Origin: Oscillibacter sp.
Lineage (GTDB): Bacteria; Bacillota; Clostridia; Oscillospirales; Oscillospiraceae
Length of the DNA stretch: 60,896 bases
Assembly (NCBI GenBank): GCA_014799925.1
Contig: JAAVHC010000043.1
Coordinates: 1-60,896 of the forward strand
Direction: 5' to 3'
The notes under the pieces are model-generated. The model had not been told where the DNA came from and ran no database searches. It was given only the letters and a program-made list of their open reading frames with translations. Within the stretch, counting starts at the first letter, position 1. Each line of letters begins with the position of its first letter. Made by a program: the position numbers and the translations under genes. Below are positions 33,801 to 42,247 of this stretch, piece by piece.

Positions 33801-34556
33801 ATGCCGATTCTGCAAGTCAGCGACTTGAAAAAGATTTATACCACCCGCTTCGGGGGTCAGCAGGTCCAGGCCCTTGCCAGCGTCAACTTTGCCGTGGAGC
33901 CCGGAGAATATGTTGCCATCATGGGTGAGTCCGGCAGCGGCAAAACGACTCTATTGAACATCCTGGCCGCCCTGGACAAGCCCACCAGCGGCGAGGTCCT
34001 GCTGGACGGGAAGAACATCGTCACCATCAAGGAGCGGGACATCGCCGCCTTCCGGCGGGACCACCTGGGCTTTGTATTCCAGGACTTCAACCTCCTGGAC
34101 ACCTTCTCCATCCAGGACAACATCCTGCTGCCTCTGGTGCTGGCGGGAAAGACCTACCAGGAGATGGAGCGCCGTCTCCTGCCCCTGTCCCGGCGGCTGG
34201 GCATCGACGCCCTGCTGAAAAAGTACCCCTACGAGGTCTCCGGCGGGCAGAAGCAGCGGGTGGCCGTGGCCCGGGCCCTGATCACCGAGCCCCGCATCGT
34301 CCTGGCCGACGAACCTACCGGCGCGCTGGACAGCAAGGCCACCGACAGTCTGCTGAACCTCTTCAGTCAGGTGAACACCGAGGGCCAGACCATCCTCATG
34401 GTCACCCACTCCACCAAGGCCGCCAGCCACGCCAAGCGGGTCCTGTTCATCCGGGACGGCGAGGTGTTCCATCAGATTTACAAGGGCATCAGCTCCACCG
34501 AGGAGATGTACCAGAAGATTTCCGATACTCTGACTCTCCTGGCCTCCAAGTCCTAG
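33801..34556 (+). CDS. BceA-type ABC transporter ATP-binding protein
   Basis: This 251-residue ATPase has Walker A GESGSGKTT, Q-loop FVFQDFNLLDTFS (the FNLLDT sequence is typical of the BceA/peptide-7 exporter group), signature VSGGQKQR, Walker B IVLADEPTGALDS and switch His MVTHSTKAASHA. It pairs with the BceB-type permease 190 bp downstream. These transporters free lipid II-cycle intermediates from antimicrobial peptides such as bacitracin. AAGGAGG precedes the ATG. The BceR-like box upstream suggests induction by peptide stress. Confidence 0.92.
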   Translation: MPILQVSDLKKIYTTRFGGQQVQALASVNFAVEPGEYVAIMGESGSGKTTLLNILAALDKPTSGEVLLDGKNIVTIKERDIAAFRRDHLGFVFQDFNLLDTFSIQDNILLPLVLAGKTYQEMERRLLPLSRRLGIDALLKKYPYEVSGGQKQRVAVARALITEPRIVLADEPTGALDSKATDSLLNLFSQVNTEGQTILMVTHSTKAASHAKRVLFIRDGEVFHQIYKGISSTEEMYQKISDTLTLLASKS

Positions 34557-34557
34557 T

Positions 34558-34627
34558 CCTCGGCGGACGGCCAATGCGGGACTGCGCTGCGGTGGCCGAC
34601 CAGGTTCGCCGCCCGGTGACGAAAAAT
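34558..34627 (+). repeat. R4 intercistronic repeat, copy 1
   Basis: This 70-bp unit begins immediately after the BceA-type stop. It reads CGGCGGACGGCCAATGCGGG and ends GGTGACGAAAAAT. CGGCGGAC pairs with GTTCGCCG near its end (one wobble), and GGCCA with TGGCC inside, so it forms a cruciform-like hairpin in the transcript. Confidence 0.7.
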
Positions 34628-34653
34628 GTCTGCAATCAGAGCTGCCGGAGGTG

Positions 34654-34723
34654 CCTCGGCGGACGGCCAATGCGGGACTGCGCTGCGGTGGCTGACCAGG
34701 TCCGCTGCCCGGTGACGAAAAAT
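34654..34723 (+). repeat. R4 intercistronic repeat, copy 2
   Basis: This is a near-identical tandem copy of the previous unit, offset by 96 bp and differing at about four positions (GGCTGACC for GGCCGACC, GTCCGCTG for GTTCGCCG). It ends 24 bp before the BceB-type start. A third, diverged copy lies at 55081-55149 in the other ABC operon. Confidence 0.7.
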
Positions 34724-34747
34724 TTTGTAATGGAAGGATTTATTAGG

Positions 34748-36820
34748 ATGAAACCAAACGGAGGTCTTTTCCTCAAGCTGGCGGTGCAGAGCATCCGGAA
34801 CAACCGGAAATTCTACCTGCCCTATATCCTGGCTCTGCTGGGGGACGTTGCGGCTATTTACATCATGAACGCCCTGGCAAAGGACTCCGGCGTGGCAAAT
34901 ATGACCCCCGGACGGCCCAATGGATATATGTATGTAAACATGTTCATGAATCTCGGCATGGTCATTGCTTTCCTGTTTTCCGCTGTCTTTGTGCTGTATA
35001 TCAACGGCTTTCTCATGAAGCAGCGAAAAAAGGAACTGGGCATGTACAACATTCTGGGCATGGGGAAGCAGCACATTGCCATGGTGCTGGTGATTGAGAC
35101 GCTGCTTATTGGTGTGACCGGCATCGGTGGAGGGATCATCGCGGGAATCACTCTCCACAAGCTGATGACCCTGATCCTCCACAAGTTGATGGGGATGCCG
35201 GTGCCCTTCGGATTCTACATCTGCTGGGACGGCATGGCCCAGACGGCGGCTCTGTTCGCGATCCTGCTGGCGGTGACGCTGCTGGCGAACCTGAACAGGG
35301 TGCGGGTGTCAAAGCCCATCGAGCTGCTGCGCGGCGGTAATGTGGGCGAGCGGGAACCCAAAACCCGGTGGCTCATGACCCTGCTGGGCATTGTGACCTT
35401 GGGGGCCGGGTACTATATTGCCGTAAAAACCCAAACCGGCGTGGAAGCCGTCATGATGTACTTTGTGGCGGTGTTCCTGGTCATCGCCGGAACGTACTGC
35501 CTTTTTACCGCCGTGAGCATCTTTATTCTGAAGGCTCTGCGGAAGAACAAGAAGTTTTACTATAAAACCGGCCATTTCATCGGCGTTTCCGGGATGCTCT
35601 ACCGCATGAAGCAGAACGCCGTGGGCCTTGCCAACATCTGCATCCTGTGTACCATGGTGATGGTCATGCTCTCCGGTACGCTGTCGCTGTACCTGGGCAC
35701 GGCGGACATGGTCCGGGAGCAGTATCCGGGGGACATCAATATCACCGTGCAGTATCTCCCCCAGGCCCGCGGGGGCGGGGAGGACTGGGCCCCCTTTCTT
35801 CCCGACGCTATGCTGGCGGCCCAGACGGGCTTCATTGAGGGTCAGGGCGTATCCATCAGCGGCGTGCGCACCTGCTCCGACTTCGGCTTCGGCGCGGGGC
35901 GGCTGGCGGACGGCAGCTATACCACCGAGCGGTTCGCCGAGGGCACTGTGGGCTCCATTGTCGCCATCACCTGTATGACGGAGGCGGACTACACCGCCAA
36001 GACCGGCGAGGCGCTGCATCTTAGGCCCGGCGAGGTGGCCGCCTACGGCGTGGATGCGCCGGAGCTGACCATCCACTGGGTCGTCCCCGACGAGAGCCGG
36101 GAGCTGGAGGAGACCACTTACCCGATCGTCCGGAAGCTGAGGGACAACCCGGATTACAGCCCCGACATCGCCCAGCTGGTCACCGTCGTGGTACGGGACG
36201 AGGCGGCCATTCGCGAGCTCTGGATAAAGCAGGCCGCGGCCTACGGTGAGGACGCCAGCATGATGCAATGGTACGCCTACCTGAACGTGGACTGTGACGA
36301 GGATACGCTCCGCCAGCTGGAGGACCGCTACTGGGACGCGTCGGCGGACGACGCCTTCTTTGACGGCACCGGCAAATGGCAGCGCTGCTCCTGGACGCTG
36401 CGCTGCGACGGCGCGGAGGACGCCTACGGTCTGGCGGGGGGCTTCCTGTTCCTGGGGCTGTTTCTGGGATTTGTCTTCCTGCTGGCCACGGTGCTGATTA
36501 TCTACTACAAGCAGATTTCCGAGGGCTACGAGGACAAGGACCGGTTCGAGATCATGCAGAAGGTGGGCCTGAGCCACGGCGAGGTCAAGAGGTCCATTCA
36601 CAGCCAGATCCTGATGGTGTTCTTCCTGCCCATCGTGGTAGCGAGCATCCATATTGTCTTTGACTTCAACATGGTGGAAAAGCTGTTGACCCTGTTCTAT
36701 ATTCACAATACCACTATGACCGCCCTGTGTACCCTGGGCACGGTGCTGGTGTTCTTCGCGGCCTACGGCGCGGTGTATCTGCTGACGGCCCGCACATATT
36801 ACAAAATTGTAGAGAGGTGA
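34748..36820 (+). CDS. BceB-type ABC transporter permease
   Basis: The protein has 690 residues. The start opens MKPNGGLFLKLAVQSIRNNR, with GAAGGA about 9 bases upstream; the frame reading back through the R4 repeats is not credible coding. Topology fits BceB: ten membrane segments, with the first at about 22-42, a cluster through residue ~300, a large extracellular domain of ~200 residues between segments 7 and 8 (about 320-560, rich in Asp/Glu), and three C-terminal segments (AGGFLFLGLFLGFVFLLATV and two more). The extracellular domain would bind the peptide-lipid complex. It is a transporter for peptide-antibiotic resistance and sensing, with its ATPase upstream. Confidence 0.9.
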   Translation: MKPNGGLFLKLAVQSIRNNRKFYLPYILALLGDVAAIYIMNALAKDSGVANMTPGRPNGYMYVNMFMNLGMVIAFLFSAVFVLYINGFLMKQRKKELGMYNILGMGKQHIAMVLVIETLLIGVTGIGGGIIAGITLHKLMTLILHKLMGMPVPFGFYICWDGMAQTAALFAILLAVTLLANLNRVRVSKPIELLRGGNVGEREPKTRWLMTLLGIVTLGAGYYIAVKTQTGVEAVMMYFVAVFLVIAGTYCLFTAVSIFILKALRKNKKFYYKTGHFIGVSGMLYRMKQNAVGLANICILCTMVMVMLSGTLSLYLGTADMVREQYPGDINITVQYLPQARGGGEDWAPFLPDAMLAAQTGFIEGQGVSISGVRTCSDFGFGAGRLADGSYTTERFAEGTVGSIVAITCMTEADYTAKTGEALHLRPGEVAAYGVDAPELTIHWVVPDESRELEETTYPIVRKLRDNPDYSPDIAQLVTVVVRDEAAIRELWIKQAAAYGEDASMMQWYAYLNVDCDEDTLRQLEDRYWDASADDAFFDGTGKWQRCSWTLRCDGAEDAYGLAGGFLFLGLFLGFVFLLATVLIIYYKQISEGYEDKDRFEIMQKVGLSHGEVKRSIHSQILMVFFLPIVVASIHIVFDFNMVEKLLTLFYIHNTTMTALCTLGTVLVFFAAYGAVYLLTARTYYKIVER

Positions 36821-36851
36821 CCTCCGGGTCTGCCCGGAAAGGAGCGAAAAA

Positions 36852-37085
36852 ATGGACCGAGTCGATACCGCCCTGATGCTGGCCATGCTCTGCCTGATGG
36901 CGGGAACGCTGCTGGTGGGCTTCAGCCGCCCGCTGTGGTGGATGCTCCACCAGCGGGGTCCGGACGGACAGAGGCACGCGCCGCGCCACTACGAGTGGCT
37001 GCTGCGGATTCCCGGCATCTGCCTGCTGGCCGCGGCCGCCTGCGTCATCGGCATGAGCGTCATGGGAGTGTTCCCGTTTCAATAA
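36852..37085 (+). CDS. Small membrane protein of the BceAB operon
   Basis: The protein has 77 residues with two membrane segments (about 8-27 and 52-74) separated by a basic cytoplasmic or external loop (HQRGPDGQRHAPRHYEW). AAAGGAG lies 6 bases ahead of the ATG and the gene starts 31 bp after the permease, before the operon terminator. I recognise no family. A small accessory subunit of the transporter is possible. Confidence 0.7.
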   Translation: MDRVDTALMLAMLCLMAGTLLVGFSRPLWWMLHQRGPDGQRHAPRHYEWLLRIPGICLLAAAACVIGMSVMGVFPFQ

Positions 37086-37111
37086 GACTTTTTCCCTTGA
37101 GAACTTGCATA

Positions 37112-37149
37112 AAACTGCGGTCCGCCGGATGGCGGGCCGCAGTTTTTTT
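37112..37149 (+). terminator. Terminator of the BceAB-type operon
   Basis: ACTGCGGTCCGCC and GGCGGGCCGCAGT pair over 13 bp with loop GGAT (one wobble), followed by seven T. Confidence 0.9.
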
Positions 37150-37194
37150 GAATGAATCGCCCCGGAGAAAAAATCCCCAGACAGTTTTGCGCGT

Positions 37195-37320
37195 TTTATA
37201 CTATTCCTCGATTAAAAGTGCAATATCGTTACCGTGTGGAAATTCAAAAATTGCAATGCATTGGGGAGCGAAAGTAAAGTTCTTTTTGATACTTTTTCTT
37301 TCAAGAAAAAGTATTACAAA
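37195..37320 (+). repeat. R1 repeat copy 3
   Basis: This ~115-bp element is near-identical to the reverse complement of 16483-16600. It ends in a TACTTTTTCTT/AAGAAAAAGTA hairpin that lies against the stop codon of the SDR gene on the minus strand. That placement resembles a terminator, but with A/T-only pairing. Confidence 0.75.
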
Positions 37321-38048
37321 ATGAATCCTCCGTCCACGGTCAGCACCTGTCCGGTAATGAAATCCGCGTCCTCCCGCGCCAGAAAGGCTACGGCTTTCGC
37401 CACGTCCTCCGGCCTCCCCAGCCGTCCGGCAGGGGTCTGGTCCATCAGGGAGGCCAAGGTTTCCTCTCCCAGGCCGGATACCATGTCGGTGGCGATGACC
37501 CCCGGCGCGACGCAGTTGACCCGGATATGGGAGGGGGCCAGCTCCATGGCCAGGGACCGGGTCAGTCCGATGACGGCCGCCTTGGACGCGGCGTAGGCGA
37601 CCTCGCAGGCCGCGCCCCGCAGTCCCCAGATGGAGGAAATGTTCACGATGCACCCCGCCTTCTCGTGGAGCATATGGGGCAGCACCGCCCGGATCGTATG
37701 GAAGTCCCCGTCGGCGTGAACAGCGAACATCCGCCGCCACAGCTCCTCCGGGGTGTCCTGAAACAGGTCATTCTGGGCGATGCCGGCGTTGTTGACCAGC
37801 AGGTCCACGGGGCCGAAGGCCGCCTCCGTCTCGCGGATGGCGGCGGTGATGGCCTCCCGGTCCGATACGTCGGCCCGGACCGCCAGCGCCGCCCCGCCCC
37901 GCTCCCGGATCTCCGCGGCCAAAGTCTCCGCCTGTCGTTCCGCCTTCAGATAGTTCACGCCCACGGCGTAGCCCTCCGAGGCGAGCTCCCGGACGATGGC
38001 CCGTCCGATTCCCCGGCTGCCGCCGGTGACAAAGGCTGTTTTTTTCAC
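37314..38048 (-). CDS. SDR-family oxidoreductase, FabG-like
   Basis: This 244-residue NAD(P)-dependent short-chain dehydrogenase has the cofactor motif TGGSRGIGRA (8-17) and NNAGIA near 87. The catalytic set is Ser (NISSIWG near 138), Tyr and Lys (YAASKAAV near 152-156), and the PGVIATDM loop follows. It is close to 3-oxoacyl-ACP reductases in length and motif, but it is not in a fatty-acid cluster: it follows an MFS transporter by 3 bp. The substrate is therefore open. Its stop codon touches the R1 repeat. Confidence 0.88.
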   Translation of the reverse strand: MKKTAFVTGGSRGIGRAIVRELASEGYAVGVNYLKAERQAETLAAEIRERGGAALAVRADVSDREAITAAIRETEAAFGPVDLLVNNAGIAQNDLFQDTPEELWRRMFAVHADGDFHTIRAVLPHMLHEKAGCIVNISSIWGLRGAACEVAYAASKAAVIGLTRSLAMELAPSHIRVNCVAPGVIATDMVSGLGEETLASLMDQTPAGRLGRPEDVAKAVAFLAREDADFITGQVLTVDGGFIL

Positions 38049-38051
38049 AGA

Positions 38052-39344
38052 TCATTCCTCCTCCAGGCTCCAGATCCGCCGGTCCCGCCGGAAAATCAGG
38101 CAGACCAGCACTCCCGCGGCCGCGATGAACAGGAACAGCAGCGCAGCGCCGCTTCCCTTCCCGCCGCCAAGCAGCCGGACCAGCGGGGATTCCGCCGCCA
38201 GACCGGCCATGTAAGGCTCGCAGACCTCGTCTACCAGCCAGCCGCCCAGCAGATAGCCCACCGGGATGGTAAAAAATTGCAGGGTATTCCGGGCGGCGTA
38301 CACCCGGCCCTGCAGCTCCACCGGAATATACAGACGCATCAGCGCGCCCAGATTGGCATTCATGATGGGAATGCACAGCCAGCCCAGAACGGCCCCGACG
38401 TACCACACGCCCGCGTGACGGCCCAGGGCCAGCAGGAGATTCTCCGTGCTCATGGAGAGCAGCAGGCTGTTGCAGATGACCCGTACCCGGCTTTTTGGCT
38501 CCGGCAGGAGCGTTGCCAGCAGGCTCCCCGCCAGATTGGCCAGCCCTGTCACCGTCTCCAGCACACCCAGCACCGTTTCCCCGCCGCCGGAGCGGGAGAG
38601 GATCATGGCCGGCAGAGCCGCGTTGTAGATGCTGGCAATCAGGTTGATCGCGGCCAGAAAGAGAATCAGGTCCAATATGCCCCGGTTTTCCACCAGCCAA
38701 ACCATACTCTCCCGAGCGGCCTGTATAAGGGACTCCCGTTTCTCCGGCGCAGGCGACTCCGGGATACGTACACAGAATGCCAGAGTCAGCACCGCGATGG
38801 CGCAGGTGGCCAGATCAAAGACGATCACCGCTTCCAGCTCCAGCAGGGTCAGCACAGCCGTGGCGAATACCGGCGACAGCAGGCTTACCAGAGAACCGGA
38901 GAAGGACAGCAGGCCGGACACCCGCTGGACCTGGTCCCTGGGGGTCAGCAGGGTCACTACAACCTCGCTGACCGGGTATTGAATGGTGTTCATGAGCCCG
39001 TTCAGGGCGTTGAGTGCGTAGAGATGCCAGATCTCCAGCCGTCCCGTCCGCAGCAGGAGCAGCACCGCCAGCGTGGTCAGAGCGGCGAAGACGTCGCACA
39101 GGACCATCGTCCTGCGTTTGTCCCACCGGTCCCCCAGGCTTCCGGCAAAGATGCTCAGGAGCACATAGGGGGCATAGGAACACACACTCAGCAGCGCCGT
39201 GGTCAGGGCGGAGCCCTGCTGCTGGTAGGACCAGATGACCAGCGCGAAGCTGGTCATGGCGCTGCCCAGGCTGGAGAGGTTCTGGGTGCTCCAGACGATA
39301 AAAAAGCTTTTTAATCCCGTAAAATCAAATCTATTGTTTTTCAT
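38052..39344 (-). CDS. MFS efflux transporter
   Basis: This 430-residue protein has about 12 membrane segments. MFS motif A is clear (GSLGDRWDKRRTMVL near 60-75) and the sequence is closest in style to the macrolide/enterobactin efflux group (MefA/EntS). The start MKNNRFDFTGL is chosen because GAGGAG lies 7-8 bases upstream; a longer frame begins inside a leader hairpin. It is probably co-transcribed with the SDR gene 3 bp downstream. A possible leader-peptide attenuator lies 100-140 bp upstream, consistent with drug-inducible expression. Confidence 0.87.
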   Translation of the reverse strand: MKNNRFDFTGLKSFFIVWSTQNLSSLGSAMTSFALVIWSYQQQGSALTTALLSVCSYAPYVLLSIFAGSLGDRWDKRRTMVLCDVFAALTTLAVLLLLRTGRLEIWHLYALNALNGLMNTIQYPVSEVVVTLLTPRDQVQRVSGLLSFSGSLVSLLSPVFATAVLTLLELEAVIVFDLATCAIAVLTLAFCVRIPESPAPEKRESLIQAARESMVWLVENRGILDLILFLAAINLIASIYNAALPAMILSRSGGGETVLGVLETVTGLANLAGSLLATLLPEPKSRVRVICNSLLLSMSTENLLLALGRHAGVWYVGAVLGWLCIPIMNANLGALMRLYIPVELQGRVYAARNTLQFFTIPVGYLLGGWLVDEVCEPYMAGLAAESPLVRLLGGGKGSGAALLFLFIAAAGVLVCLIFRRDRRIWSLEEE

Positions 39345-39420
39345 AACAGACTCCTCATTTTTATTTTCCCAATAAAAACGCAGAGCCTGTCCGAACTTCA
39401 TTACTTTATCTTCCGTATTC

Positions 39421-39482
39421 AGCTCCATGCTGTCCCGTTCGGATCAGACCCTGCATGGAGCTTTGGCAAGGCAGAGACGCAT
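39421..39482 (-). promoter_or_regulatory. Possible leader peptide and hairpin attenuator of the MFS gene
   Basis: On the minus strand AAAGGAGGT stands 6 bases before an ATG at 39482 that opens a 12-codon frame, MRLCLAKAPCRV, stop at 39444. Codons 8-10 form one arm of a perfect 10-bp stem (AGCTCCATGC 39453-39462 with GCATGGAGCT 39421-39430); the other arm holds an ATG in frame with the MFS gene. This geometry matches ribosome-stalling attenuators of macrolide resistance genes. Function is inferred only. Confidence 0.45.
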
Positions 39483-39587
39483 CGTTGACCTCCTTTCTAT
39501 CCGGCCGCCGGAGGCGGCGGGATTGCTTTTTCATCCCGAAGCGTCTGTTTCAGGATGTTGTCGGCAGCCCCTGCCGCTATAAGGCGT

Positions 39588-41441
39588 TCAGGTCTCCCGG
39601 GGTTCTTGCTTGGCGGCCTGGTCTTCTATCGGATGCGCCCAGTCATATACGGCCTGTGCGGCGTTTTTCGGCACCACGGCCTGCAATTCCTCCAGGGATG
39701 CCTCCTTAATGGCTTTCAGGCTCTTGAAATGCTTCAGCAGAGCCGTTCTTCTCACCTCGCCCACGCCGGGGATGCCGTCCAGAGTGGACCCTCTCACCGA
39801 TTTTCCGTGACTCTCCCGGTTGAAGGTGATGGCAAACCGGTGGGTCTCCTCCTGGATGCGTCCGATGAGGGAAAACACCGCCTGGGTACCCTTGATGCCG
39901 ATCTCCCGGCCCTCCGGTGTCACCAGGGCGCGGGTCCGGTGGCGATCGTCCTTCACCATGCCGAAGATGGGGATGGCGAGGCCGAAATGCTCCGTGACCC
40001 GGCGGGCCACCTTGGCGTGCTGCTCGCCGCCGTCAATGAGCATCACGTCCGGCAGGGGCATGAACTTCTTGTCCTGCTCCATGTAATGGGTGAGCCGCCT
40101 TGTCAGGACCTCCTCCATGGATTTATAGTCGTCCGGGTGCCCGTCCAGTTCCTTGATGCGGAAGCGGCGGTACCGGTCCTTGGCGGGCCGGGAGCCGTGG
40201 AACACCACCATGGAGGCCACGATGTCGTCCGCGCCCGTGTTGGAGATATCGTAGGACTCCAGGACCGCGGGCGGCTCGGGAAGGTTCAGAAGCTTGCCCA
40301 GCAGCTCCAGTGTCTTGTCCGCTCGCTCCTGGCTGCTGGTCTGACGTTCCGCCTCCTCGCGGGCGTTGGTCTCCGCCATTTGCAGAACCTGGGCCCGTTC
40401 CCCCCGCTGGGGGACCTTGAGAGAGACCTTGCGTCCCGCCTTCTCCGTCAGCAGCTGCTCCAGCACCTCCTGGTCCTCGATAGCCGCGGGCAGATAAATC
40501 TCCCTGGGCAGTACGGACCGGCCGCCGTAATATTGCAGCAGCAGGGCGGAGAGAATCTCCGCCATATCGTCCAGCGCGGAGGCGGAGAACAGCTCCGCCT
40601 CCCGGCCCGTCAGCTGCCCCTCCTCGTAGTGGAGTACCGCGTAGCAGCACTTGGCCCCCAGGTACAGTCCCCAGACGTCCGTATCGGCGCAGACGCCCGC
40701 GAAAACCTTCTGCCGCTTGCTGAGAACCCGGATGGCGCCGATCCGGTCCCGGAGGACCGCCGCCTCCTCGAAGCGCAGCTCCTCCGCAGCCCGCTCCATC
40801 TCCTCCTCCAGCTGGGCGGTAACCAGCCGGATCTTGCCCTCCAGCAGCTGGACCGCCAGGTCCATCCGGCGGTTGTACTCCTCCGCCGTCAGTTCCGCCC
40901 GGCAGAAGCCGTCGCAGCGGCCCATGTGGTGGTTCAGGCAGGGCCGCTCTTTCCCGATGTCCCGGGGGAAGGTCTTGGTACAGGCGGGCAGGTGCAGGGC
41001 GGCCCGGATGGCGTCCAGGGCGGAACGGGTCTCGTTCCGTCCGCCGTAGGGGCCGAAGTATCTGGCCCCGTCGTCCGATACCCGGCTGACGATGGAGAAC
41101 TTTGGGTATGCCTCCCGGCTGAGGCGGACGAAGGGATAGCCCTTGTCGTCCTTGAGCAGGATGTTGTACCGGGGCATGTACTGCTTGATCAGGGCGTTCT
41201 CCAGCACCAGAGCCTCAAACTCGCTGCCCACGATGATGGTGTCAAAGTCGTTCACCAGACCCACCATGGTATGGGTCTTCAGGTTGTGCCCCCGGCCCGC
41301 CTGGAAGTACTGGCTCACCCGGTTTTTCAGTTTTTTGGCCTTGCCCACGTAAATGACCTCGCCGTCCGCGCCGTGCATCAGGTACACGCCGGGGGCCAGG
41401 GGCAGGCTGTTGGCTTTTTCCAGGAGCTGGTCTTTGGTCAT
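39588..41441 (-). CDS. uvrC: UvrABC system protein C
   Basis: This 617-residue excinuclease subunit makes both incisions in nucleotide-excision repair. The N-terminal GIY-YIG domain reads PGVYLMHGADGEVIYVGKAKKLKNR (first 20 residues of this block hold the motif), and a Cys-rich segment CLNHHMGRCDGFC lies near 170. The UVR domain that binds UvrB is near 200-240. The UvrC RNase H-like nuclease domain follows (LESYDISNTGADDIVASMVV near 395, VMLIDGGEQHAKVA near 475). The end has helix-hairpin-helix repeats (LDGIPGVGEVRRTALLKHF). GGAGGATGAACC precedes the ATG. Confidence 0.97.
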   Translation of the reverse strand: MTKDQLLEKANSLPLAPGVYLMHGADGEVIYVGKAKKLKNRVSQYFQAGRGHNLKTHTMVGLVNDFDTIIVGSEFEALVLENALIKQYMPRYNILLKDDKGYPFVRLSREAYPKFSIVSRVSDDGARYFGPYGGRNETRSALDAIRAALHLPACTKTFPRDIGKERPCLNHHMGRCDGFCRAELTAEEYNRRMDLAVQLLEGKIRLVTAQLEEEMERAAEELRFEEAAVLRDRIGAIRVLSKRQKVFAGVCADTDVWGLYLGAKCCYAVLHYEEGQLTGREAELFSASALDDMAEILSALLLQYYGGRSVLPREIYLPAAIEDQEVLEQLLTEKAGRKVSLKVPQRGERAQVLQMAETNAREEAERQTSSQERADKTLELLGKLLNLPEPPAVLESYDISNTGADDIVASMVVFHGSRPAKDRYRRFRIKELDGHPDDYKSMEEVLTRRLTHYMEQDKKFMPLPDVMLIDGGEQHAKVARRVTEHFGLAIPIFGMVKDDRHRTRALVTPEGREIGIKGTQAVFSLIGRIQEETHRFAITFNRESHGKSVRGSTLDGIPGVGEVRRTALLKHFKSLKAIKEASLEELQAVVPKNAAQAVYDWAHPIEDQAAKQEPRET

Positions 41442-41497
41442 GGTTCATCCTCCGAAGACTGTTTTTTCGATTCTCCGATGAAAAGTCATCCCGGCAT

Positions 41498-42247
41498 CTA
41501 CTCCCGTATCAGAAAGAGCAGGAGCATATGCGCCGGATAAAAGGCGTAGCAAAAATATTGAAACCTTTTGCTGTGGATGCCCCGCCGCCCCTGATAGAGC
41601 CAGATGGGGAGCAGCGCCAGCAGCGCGAAGCCCTGCTGAACAATTTCCAGCTCATGGCCGAACAGCTGGACGGCGTAGTAATAGCCCCCCAGCAGCCGCA
41701 CATGCAGGATATACAGGCATACCAGCTGGAGCAGGCGCTTTTTCCAGCTCTGCCCCCGAAAGAAATAGAACGTCAGCACGGTCAGAACGCCCGCGCCGTA
41801 ATAGTCCGCCATGACGGCGTACCCCAGAACAAATCCCAGCAGGACAAGTCCCGCCTGCAGGAACGCCGCCGCCGTGGGCCGAAAGCGTTCCCTGCATCGT
41901 TCCATCAGGGCGATCACTCCCAGGCTCAGGAGGAAGGTCCAGAGTACGTTCTGATGATAGGGGTAGAATATGGAACCGCCGCACATCAGGTCGAAGGGGA
42001 TCTCCGACAGCACCGCCCAGAACAGGAGGCGCCGCATATACCGGCGCAGATTGCTGGTATGGGCATAGCCCTCCGCGACCAGGAACGCGAAAATGGGGTA
42101 CGCCATCCGCCCCACGCACGTCAGCCATTCCGCCGAGGGAAAAAGCATGGCCCACAAATGGTCGCACAGCATCAGCCCCATGGCCAGGATATGGAGGCTG
42201 GAGGAACTGATGTCCTTCCTGATTTCCAGACGCACCGTCATACTCAC
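41498..42247 (-). CDS. TraX-family membrane protein
   Basis: This 249-residue protein has about seven membrane segments. It opens with the TraX pattern SSSLHILAMGLMLCDHLWAML, followed by GRMAYPIFAFLVAEGYAHTSN, a conserved signature of the family. TraX acetylates F-pilin in E. coli; in Firmicutes the substrate is unknown, and acyl transfer to an envelope component is the usual guess. It overlaps the stop of the amidohydrolase gene by ATGA and is followed 56 bp later by uvrC. Confidence 0.85.
   Translation of the reverse strand: MSMTVRLEIRKDISSSSLHILAMGLMLCDHLWAMLFPSAEWLTCVGRMAYPIFAFLVAEGYAHTSNLRRYMRRLLFWAVLSEIPFDLMCGGSIFYPYHQNVLWTFLLSLGVIALMERCRERFRPTAAAFLQAGLVLLGFVLGYAVMADYYGAGVLTVLTFYFFRGQSWKKRLLQLVCLYILHVRLLGGYYYAVQLFGHELEIVQQGFALLALLPIWLYQGRRGIHSKRFQYFCYAFYPAHMLLLFLIRE

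Noticed and set aside
34574-34747. N-terminal extension of the BceB-type permease
   Set aside because: It would translate the two R4 repeats. The ribosome site and family N-terminus place the start at 34748.
37314-38048. Assigning the SDR gene as fabG
   Set aside because: Motifs fit, but it is coupled to an MFS transporter and there are no other fatty-acid genes nearby.
39345-39428. Upstream ATG extension of the MFS protein
   Set aside because: The extra 28 residues have no membrane or family similarity and the ATG lies inside a stem without a good ribosome site.
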